From Streptomyces monomycini (GTDB taxonomy: Bacteria; Actinomycetota; Actinomycetes; Streptomycetales; Streptomycetaceae): a stretch of 52,143 nt of DNA. The stretch is from positions 1 through 52,143 of the forward strand of contig NZ_JAFIQY010000055.1 in NCBI RefSeq assembly GCF_022271435.1. The letters run 5' to 3'. The notes beneath the pieces are model-generated. The model was not told the DNA's origin. It searched no databases and was given only the letters and a program-made list of their open reading frames with translations. The position numbers and the translations under genes are program-made. The stretch's first letter is position 1. Each line of letters begins with the position of its first letter. Shown piece by piece: positions 1 to 7,100 of the stretch.

Positions 1-5
1 ATAGT

Positions 6-123
6 GTTTCGGTGGTCATAGCGTTAGGGAAACGCCCGGTTACATTTCGAACCCGGAAGCTAAGCCTTTCAGCGCCGATGGTACTGCAGGGGGGACCCTG
101 TGGGAGAGTAGGACGCCGCCGAA
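6..123 (+). rRNA. rrf: 5S ribosomal RNA
   Basis: The sequence from the GTTTCGGTGG block to the GACGCCGCCGAAC end matches actinobacterial 5S rRNA as I know it, including the internal CCCGGTTACATTTCGAACCCGG loop region and the GGGAGAGTAGG 3' portion. The gene appears complete at about 117-118 nt, with ends judged by eye. It sits at the very start of the window, so the 16S and 23S genes of the same operon should lie just upstream. An open frame that runs through it is not coding. Confidence 0.95.
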
Positions 124-132
124 CAATCTTTC

Positions 133-177
133 AGCTCCGGTCCCTGAACCTTCTGGTTCAGGGACCGGAGCTTTTTT
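133..177 (+). terminator. rRNA operon terminator
   Basis: Two perfect 18-base arms (133-150 and 155-172) flank a TTCT loop and are followed by a T-run through 177. The hairpin begins about 10 nt after the 5S end. This is a textbook intrinsic terminator for the rRNA operon. Confidence 0.93.
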
Positions 178-239
178 GTTCTTGTGGTGCAGTGCGGCGC
201 GTTACTTCATGTTCACTTCAAGTGGTCAGGCTCCGTGGC

Positions 240-938
240 ATGGGGACAGTCGAAACGCTCAGGTCGGCCGGTGTCCGCGCGGGCGACGAGGTGGTGGTGC
301 CGGCGTACGGCAGCCCTGAAGTCACCGAGGCCGTCGTGGAGCTGGGCGCGCTGCCGGTCTTCGCCGACGTGGACGCGGACAGTTTCTGCCTCGACCCGGC
401 CGCGGTGGCCGACGCCGTCACCCCGCGCACGGCTGCCGTCGTCGCCGTACACCGCTTCGGCCGGCCGGCGGACATGGGCTGGATACGGGAGACCGGGCGG
501 CGGCACGGGCTGCTGGTCGTCGCCGCCGACGAGCCCGGTGCCGGGCGGGCGGACCAGGGCGACGTACAGCGCCGACAGGACCGCGCCGCTTACCTGAACG
601 GGCGGCTGACCGGCGTCCTGACGCCGCCCGCCGTCGCGGGCCACACCTACGAGCAGTACGTCGTGCGGGTGCCGGGCAACGGACGGCCGGACCGGGACGC
701 CTTCGCGCGGGCGCTGCGCTCCCGGGGCGTCGCCTGCCGCGTCCCCGTACAGGCGCCGGTGTACCGCTTGCCGGGGCTGCGTCGGGACGTGTTCCTGCCG
801 CAGACGGAGCGGGCCGTGGACGAGACGCTCGCACTGCCGGTGCGCCCCGAACTGTCGCGACGCGAATTGCAGAAGATGGCCGGCGCGTGCAACGCGCTCG
901 GCGGACTGCTGCGGCCGATGCTGCAACCAGCGTTCTGA
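240..938 (+). CDS. truncated DegT/DnrJ/EryC1/StrS-type aminotransferase
   Basis: About 232 aa from ATG 240; GTG 222 in frame is possible, and neither has a good SD. The N-terminal half, with GVRAGDEVVVPAYGS and the PVFADVDADSF and DPAAV segments, aligns by eye with the PLP-fold core of sugar aminotransferases, starting around residue 45 of the normal ~370-aa family. After HGLLVVAADEPG, where family members continue toward the lysine that binds PLP, the sequence jumps directly to the C-terminal domain (TYEQYVVRVPG). The catalytic Lys segment is therefore missing, and so is the N-terminal arm. The frame remains open with Streptomyces-like codon use. It is either a decaying relic or a repurposed non-catalytic fold, so aminotransferase activity should not be assumed. 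Confidence 0.6.
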   Translation: MGTVETLRSAGVRAGDEVVVPAYGSPEVTEAVVELGALPVFADVDADSFCLDPAAVADAVTPRTAAVVAVHRFGRPADMGWIRETGRRHGLLVVAADEPGAGRADQGDVQRRQDRAAYLNGRLTGVLTPPAVAGHTYEQYVVRVPGNGRPDRDAFARALRSRGVACRVPVQAPVYRLPGLRRDVFLPQTERAVDETLALPVRPELSRRELQKMAGACNALGGLLRPMLQPAF

Positions 939-1048
939 AAAATCCCTTTTGCGGGGGAGTGGCGGGCGGTCAGCGGGCACTCTTCCGGGTGAGCGTTCCT
1001 TGATTCGGTTTATCGGACGAGTTCGGGTAGAGTTTTCCTCGTTGCTGC

Positions 1049-1124
1049 GCCCCAATAGCTCAGTCGGCAGAGCGTCTCCATGGTAAGGAGAAGGTCTACG
1101 GTTCGATTCCGTATTGGGGCTCCA
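1049..1124 (+). tRNA. tRNA-Thr (anticodon GGT)
   Basis: A complete cloverleaf can be folded by hand. The acceptor arms GCCCCAA and TTGGGGC pair, a D-loop carries AGCTCAGTCGG, the anticodon stem TCTCC/GGAGA holds loop ATGGTAA with anticodon GGT, and the T-arm contains GGTTCGATTCC. The discriminator is T1121 and CCA is encoded at 1122-1124. The anticodon reads ACC/ACU threonine codons. Confidence 0.95.
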
Positions 1125-1130
1125 GAGGGA

Positions 1131-1161
1131 AAGGCCCCCGCCGTACGGCGGGGGCCTTTTT
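1131..1161 (+). terminator. terminator after tRNA-Thr
   Basis: Arms 1131-1142 and 1147-1158 are perfectly complementary around a GTAC loop and end in a T-run (1157-1161). The hairpin starts 7 nt after the tRNA CCA. It may also help insulate the convergent osaC-type gene. Confidence 0.9.
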
Positions 1162-1194
1162 CGTTGCCGGAAAAGGCCCGTCGGGCCCCCGGGG

Positions 1195-3867
1195 TCACGC
1201 GTCGAGCGGGACCTCGGGGACACGCATGGCGAGGATGGCCATGTCGTCGGACGCCGGTTCGGCGGCGAAGCGCTCCACAGCGCGCAGGATGCGCGCGGCC
1301 ACGGCGCCGGCGGTCAGACCTGTACAGGTCGTCAGCACGTCGGTGAGACCGTCGTCACCCAGCATCCGGGTGCCCTCGCGGCGCTCGGTGACGCCGTCGG
1401 TGACGCAGAGCAGGACGTCGCCCGGATCGAGCGTGACGGTCTGCTCGTACAGCTCCAGGTCGTCCATGACGCCCAGCAGGGGCTGCGGCTCGGCGGCCGG
1501 CTCGACCGTGCCGTCCTGGCGCAGGCGCAGCGGCAGCGGATGGCCCGCGCAGACGACCTTCAGGACGGCGCTGCCGTCGCGCTGCGGCCACAGCTCGCCG
1601 TAGAGCAGCGTCAGGAAGCGGCTGCGGGCTCCCTCGTCGAGGATCGCGGCGTTCAGGCGCTCCAGGACGGCGGGGCCGCCGAAGCCCTCCCGGGCGAGCA
1701 GGCGCAGGGCGTGCCGGGCCAGGCCGGTGACCGCGGCGGCCTCCGGGCCCGTACCGCAGACGTCGCCGATGGCGAAGCCGTACGCGCCGTCGCGGATCGG
1801 GAAGAGGTCGTAGAAGTCGCCGCCGACCTCGTTGCCCTCGCCGGCCGCGCGGTAGATGACCTCGACCTCGACGCCCGGGACCTCGGGCAGCTCCGGCGGG
1901 AGCAGGCTGCGCTGGAGGGACTGGCTGATGGCCGTGCGCTCCGAGTACAGGCGCGCGTTGTCCAGGGCGAGTGCGGCCCGCCGGGAGAGGTCCTCGGCGA
2001 GTTCCAGGATCTCCTGGCGGAAGTGTTCCTCGCTGGGCTTGCCGAGGGTGAGCATGCCGATGACACGGTTGCGGGCGACCAGGGGCAGGACGACGGTCTC
2101 GCCGCCCACCGCGGAGGCGGTGGCGAGGGTGGCGCCGGGGCCCTTGGAGGGGCGGGCCGAGTTGCCGAGGCCCAGGCTGCGCAGGGAGGTGCGCAGGGCC
2201 GCGTCGTGGGCGGCGTCGGTCGGCGCGTTCCAGAGGCGGGCGCCGGGGGTGGGCACCGGCTCCGGCGGGTCGACCTTCATCAGGAGCGACTTGAGGCCGT
2301 CGATGCGGTCCTCGTCCTCGTGCAGCACGTAGGACAGCTCCGGCTCGGACGCCTGGTCGGCGACGGTGTAGACGGCGCACCAGGTGGCGAGGGTGGGGAC
2401 GGTCATCTGGGCCATCAGGGCCAGCGTCTGGTCCCGGTCGAGGGTGCCGGCCAGCAGGTCGGAGGCCTCGACGAGGAAGGAGAGGGAGCCGCGGCGCAGG
2501 CGTTCCAGTTCGGTCAGGCGGGCCCGTTCGACGGCCAGGGCGATGCGGTCGGCGGCGAACTGGAGGCGCAGGGCCTCCTCGTTCGTGTAGCGGCCGGGGG
2601 CTTCGGCGGCGACGCCCAGGGAGCCGGTGAGGCGGCCCTCGACCTTCAGGGGGACCGTGACGACCGAGCGCATGCCGGTGCCGGAGAGCAGCGGTACGGC
2701 GCCCGGTACGGCGGTCAGGTCCTCGTGGACGGCCGGCATCCGGGCGGAGCCGTACCGTCCGGAGCCCGCCTCGACCGGGACGCGGGCGAAGCGCTGGCGG
2801 GCGGAGGGCAGGCCGGTGGAGGCCCGTACCTCCAGTTCGGTCTCGTCGTCGGTGGCCAGCAGGAGGTACGCGGCGTCGCCGTCGAGCATGTCGCGGGCGC
2901 GTTCGACCGTGCGCTGGAGCAGGCCGTCCAGGTCGTCGGGGGCCGGCGAGCCGATGAAGACCTCGAACGGGTCGGCGGGGCCGCGGCCCTCGGACGGCTG
3001 GGCCGCCTGGTCGGGGGCGGGGGTGCGCAGCGGGCTCTGCAGGACGGCGCGCTCGTGGTCGCGCACCAGGAGGCAGACCGTGTACGGCTCGCCGTCGGCG
3101 TCGCGGACGCGCAGGTGGGAGGCGTACACCGGGACGACCCGGCCGTCCGCGCCCCGTATGCCGTACGAGCCCTCCCAGCGGGAGAGCAGCAGCGCCTCGG
3201 CGATGCCGGTGCCCGTGCCGGGGGTGTGCGGCCAGGCGGCGAAGTCGGTGAGGGGTTTGCCGACGACCTGCTCGGGGTCGTAGGCGAAGAGGTCCCGCGC
3301 GTCCTCGTTCCAGAAGCTGATGCAGCCGCCGCGGTCGATCTGGACGACGGCGACGCGGACCCGGCTGTCGGCGACCGGCAGGGCGTCCACGGGCAGGGCG
3401 GGGCCCGCCGAGCGGGTGCCGGCCGGGCGCTCGGGCAGGTCGAGCTGGAACCAGACGTGCTTCTGGGAGGCGGTGTACTCCACGCCCCAGCGGCTGGCCA
3501 GCGCGCCGCACAGCAGCAGTCCGCGGCCGCCCTCGCGATCCGGATGGGCGAACGCGCGCCCGGCGTTCTGGAGCGGGATCTCCCGTTCCGGATAGCGGTC
3601 CGCGACCTCGATGCGCACGCCGCCGTCCGTGCGCAGGCACAGTACGTCGGCGGCGGTGCCCGCGTGGACGACGGCGTTGGTGACCAGTTCGCTGGTCAGG
3701 ACGACGGCGTCGTCGACGATGTCGCCGTAGCCCCAGCCCTGGAGGGTGTCGCGCACGAAGGCGCGGGCGGTGGCGACCGAGCGGCCGACCGGCTCGAACG
3801 TGGCAGCGGCCCGCGCGGTGATCACTGGTCTCCTCATGCGTGTGTCGGTGATCTGCTCTCCCACCAT
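1195..3867 (-). CDS. osaC: OsaC-type anti-sigma kinase / PP2C phosphatase sensor protein
   Basis: 890 aa from ATG 3867, chosen because GGAGGGG lies about 8 nt upstream; an in-frame start 12 codons earlier lacks this. Domain order: a RsbW-type GHKL ATPase at about 15-140 (SELVTNAVVHAG N-box, GGRGLLL G-box); PAS at about 165-275; GAF at about 310-450; GAF at about 455-645; SpoIIE/PP2C phosphatase at about 660-885 (GGDFYDLF and IGDVCGTG supply the metal-binding acidic residues). There is no signal peptide or membrane segment. This layout is that of S. coelicolor OsaC, reported to be needed to return SigB to basal level after osmotic stress. It diverges from the OsaA-type kinase, which supports the name. 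Inference: it binds SigB-family sigma factors and dephosphorylates an anti-anti-sigma factor. Confidence 0.85.
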   Translation of the reverse strand: MVGEQITDTRMRRPVITARAAATFEPVGRSVATARAFVRDTLQGWGYGDIVDDAVVLTSELVTNAVVHAGTAADVLCLRTDGGVRIEVADRYPEREIPLQNAGRAFAHPDREGGRGLLLCGALASRWGVEYTASQKHVWFQLDLPERPAGTRSAGPALPVDALPVADSRVRVAVVQIDRGGCISFWNEDARDLFAYDPEQVVGKPLTDFAAWPHTPGTGTGIAEALLLSRWEGSYGIRGADGRVVPVYASHLRVRDADGEPYTVCLLVRDHERAVLQSPLRTPAPDQAAQPSEGRGPADPFEVFIGSPAPDDLDGLLQRTVERARDMLDGDAAYLLLATDDETELEVRASTGLPSARQRFARVPVEAGSGRYGSARMPAVHEDLTAVPGAVPLLSGTGMRSVVTVPLKVEGRLTGSLGVAAEAPGRYTNEEALRLQFAADRIALAVERARLTELERLRRGSLSFLVEASDLLAGTLDRDQTLALMAQMTVPTLATWCAVYTVADQASEPELSYVLHEDEDRIDGLKSLLMKVDPPEPVPTPGARLWNAPTDAAHDAALRTSLRSLGLGNSARPSKGPGATLATASAVGGETVVLPLVARNRVIGMLTLGKPSEEHFRQEILELAEDLSRRAALALDNARLYSERTAISQSLQRSLLPPELPEVPGVEVEVIYRAAGEGNEVGGDFYDLFPIRDGAYGFAIGDVCGTGPEAAAVTGLARHALRLLAREGFGGPAVLERLNAAILDEGARSRFLTLLYGELWPQRDGSAVLKVVCAGHPLPLRLRQDGTVEPAAEPQPLLGVMDDLELYEQTVTLDPGDVLLCVTDGVTERREGTRMLGDDGLTDVLTTCTGLTAGAVAARILRAVERFAAEPASDDMAILAMRVPEVPLDA

Positions 3868-4124
3868 GGCGGCGCCCCTCCGAAAGCCTGGTGTGCTCCC
3901 CACTGCCCGTGCTGGACGGCCGGGGCGGGTGGACAGCCGGATGCCAGGTTACTTACCTTCGCCGCGCGTGCGGATGCCGGTCACGTCTGTTTGCGCCCCG
4001 ATCGTGCTTCGGGACGGTATGCGATGCTGCCGAACTGTTATGGCCTGGTTGGGCCATGGTGAAACACTGGGCAAGCTCAAAGAGAAGGCCCGGGTAGAAC
4101 GGTCGACCCTGCGGGAGGGACACG
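3868..4124. promoter_or_regulatory. divergent control region between osaC and osaA
   Basis: This 257-nt gap carries the 5' signals for two divergent genes. It includes a perfect inverted repeat ATGGCC-N6-GGCCAT (4040-4057) and the GGGAGGGA ribosome-binding site of osaA (4112-4119). I looked for the SigB consensus (GNNT-N14-16-GGGTA) on both strands; GGGTAG at 4092 lacks a correctly placed GNNT. No convincing -35/-10 pair was assigned. Confidence 0.4.
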
Positions 4125-7100
4125 GTGGAGTCTGGCGCAGCGGCGCGGGGCACGAGCACGCGCGCGAAAGGCGGACGTTCCCGGAGCAACGGGACGACTG
4201 AGGTGGATACGGCTGCGCTGAACCGGCTGCTGGCTGCTCTCGTCTCGATGCGGGACGGGAATTTCCGTAAGCGGCTGACGGTCTCCGGTGACGGAGCGAT
4301 GTCGGAGATCGCCGCTGTCTACAACGAGGTGGCGGACCGCAATCTGCACCTGACGGGAGAGCTGGCGCGGGTGCGCCGGGTCGTCGGCCGTGAGGGAAAA
4401 CTCACGGAACGGCTGGAGGCCGGCGCCTGTGAGGGCTCCTGGGCCGCGGCCATCGACGCCTCGAACGCCCTGGTCGACGATCTCGTACGGCCGGTGTCCG
4501 AGGTGGGCCGGGTGCTCTCCGCGGTGTCCGAGGGCGACCTGGAACAGCGGATGGACCTGCGCTCGCGCGGTACGGACGGGACCTCGGCGCATCCGCTGCG
4601 CGGGGAGTTCCTGAAGGTCGGCCGTACGGTCAACGGTCTGGTGGACCAGCTGTCGGCCTTCACCGACGAGGTGACGCGGGTCGCCAGCGAGGTCGGTACG
4701 GAGGGCAAGCTCGGCGGGCAGGCGCGGGTGCGCGGCATGTCCGGGTCCTGGAAGGACCTGACCGAGTCCGTCAACACGATGGCGTCCCGGCTGACGGCAC
4801 AGGTGCGGGACATCGCGCTGGTCACCACGGCCGTCGCCAAGGGTGATCTGTCACGCAAGGTGACCGTGCATGTCGCCGGCGAGATGCTGGAGCTGAAGAA
4901 CACCGTCAACACGATGGTGGACCAGCTCTCCTCCTTCGCCTCCGAGGTCACCCGGGTGGCGCGCGAGGTCGGTACGGAGGGCGAGCTGGGCGGCCAGGCG
5001 CAGGTGCCGGGTGTCGCGGGGGTCTGGAAGGACCTCACGGACTCCGTCAACCTGATGGCCGGCAACCTCACCGCCCAGGTGCGCGGGATCGCCCAGGTGA
5101 CGACGGCGGTCGCCAACGGCGACCTGTCGCAGAAGGTCACGGTCAGCGCGCGCGGCGAGGTCGCGCAGCTGGCCGACACGATCAACACGATGACCGAGAC
5201 GCTGCGTACGTTCGCGGACGAGGTCACCCGGGTCGCCAACGAGGTCGGGGCCGAGGGCCAGCTGGGCGGGCAGGCGCAGGTGCCGGGCGCCGCGGGGACG
5301 TGGAAGGACCTCACCGATTCGGTGAACAACGCCTTCCGCAACCTGACGGGGCAGGTCCGGGACATCGCGCAGGTGACGACGGCGGTGGCCAACGGTGATC
5401 TGTCGCAGAAGGTCACGGTCGACGTCGCGGGCGAGATGCTCGAACTGAAGAACACCGTGAACACGATGGTGGACCAGCTGTCCTCGTTCGGTGCCGAGGT
5501 GACGCGCGTCGCGCGGGAGATCGGCGTCGAGGGCGAGCTGGGCGGCCAGGCCGCCGTACCGGGTGCCGCGGGCACCTGGAAGGACCTCACGGACTCCGTG
5601 AACACGGCCTTCCGCAACCTCACCGGTCAGGTGCGCAACATCGCGCAGGTGACGACGGCGGTGGCCAACGGTGATCTGTCGCAGAAGGTCACCGTCGACG
5701 TGTCCGGCGAGATGCTCCAGCTGAAGAACACCGTGAACACGATGGTGGACCAGCTGTCCTCGTTCGCCGACCAGGTCACCCGGATGGCCCGGGACGTGGG
5801 CACGGAGGGCCGCCTCGGCGGTCAGGCCCGGGTGGACGGCGTCAGCGGTACGTGGAAGGAGCTGACCGACTCCGTCAACTTCATGGCGGGCAACCTGACG
5901 TCCCAGGTGCGGCAGATCGCCCAGGTGACGACGGCGGTCGCGCGCGGCGACCTGTCGCAGAAGATCGACGTGGACGCGCGCGGCGAGATCCTGGAGCTCA
6001 AGAACACCATCAACACGATGGTCGACCAGCTCTCGGCCTTCGCGGAACAGGTCACCAGAGTGGCCCGCGAGGTCGGTACGGACGGCAGGCTCGGCGGCCA
6101 GGCACAGGTGCCGGGCGTCGCGGGCGTCTGGCGCGATCTGACCGACTCGGTGAACGGCATGGCCGGCAACCTGACCGCCCAGGTGCGCAACATCGCGCAG
6201 GTCGCGACGGCGGTGGCCCGCGGTGACCTGTCGCAGAAGATCGACGTGGACGCCCGGGGCGAGATCCTGGAGCTGAAGAACACCCTGAACACGATGGTCG
6301 ACCAGTTGTCGTCGTTCGCCGACCAGGTGACGCGCGTCGCCCGCGAGGTGGGCACCGAGGGCATCCTCGGCGGCCAGGCCGAGGTGCAGGGCGTCAGCGG
6401 TACGTGGAAGGACCTCACCCAGTCCGTCAACTTCATGGCGAACAACCTGACGTCCCAGGTGCGCAGCATCGGCGAGGTGACCACCGCGGTCGCGCGCGGC
6501 GACCTGTCGAAGAAGATCACCGTCGACGCCAAGGGCGAGATCCTTGAACTGGTCACGACCGTGAACACGATGGTCGACCAGCTGTCGCTCTTCGCCGAGC
6601 AGGTGCTGCGCGTCGCCCGTGAGGTGGGCACGGAAGGCCAGCTGGGCGGCCAGGCGCGGGTCCCCGGGGTCACCGGCATCTGGAAGGACCTGAGCGACAA
6701 CGTCAACCTGATGGCCAACAACCTGACCATCCAGGTGCGCAACATCTCCCAGGTCTCGGCGGCGGTCGCCAACGGCGACCTGACCAAGAAGGTCACGGTC
6801 GAGGCGCGCGGCGAGGTCGCGCAGCTCGCCGACACGGTCAACACGATGGTCACGACGCTGTCGTCGTTCGCCGACGAGGTCACCAGGGTGGCCCGTGAGG
6901 TGGGCACCGACGGCATCCTGGGCGGCCAGGCCCGCGTACCCGGCGTCGCCGGTACGTGGAAGGACCTGACCGAGTCGGTGAACTCGATGGCCAACAACCT
7001 GACCGGCCAGGTGCGCAACATCGCGATGGTCACCACGGCCATCGCCAAGGGCGACCTGACCAAGAAGATCGACATCGACGCGCGGGGCGAGATCCTGGCC

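Noticed and set aside
12..239. Open frame through 5S rRNA and its terminator upstream of the aminotransferase remnant
   Set aside because: It overlaps a clear rRNA gene and hairpin; coding similarity begins only after 240.
1000..1033. TTGATT and TAGAGT as promoter of tRNA-Thr
   Set aside because: 22-nt spacing is too long for a sigma-70-type promoter.
1114..4062. Long plus-strand frame antisense to osaC
   Set aside because: Gly/Gln/Asp/Arg-rich shadow without domains; osaC on the opposite strand has five recognisable domains.
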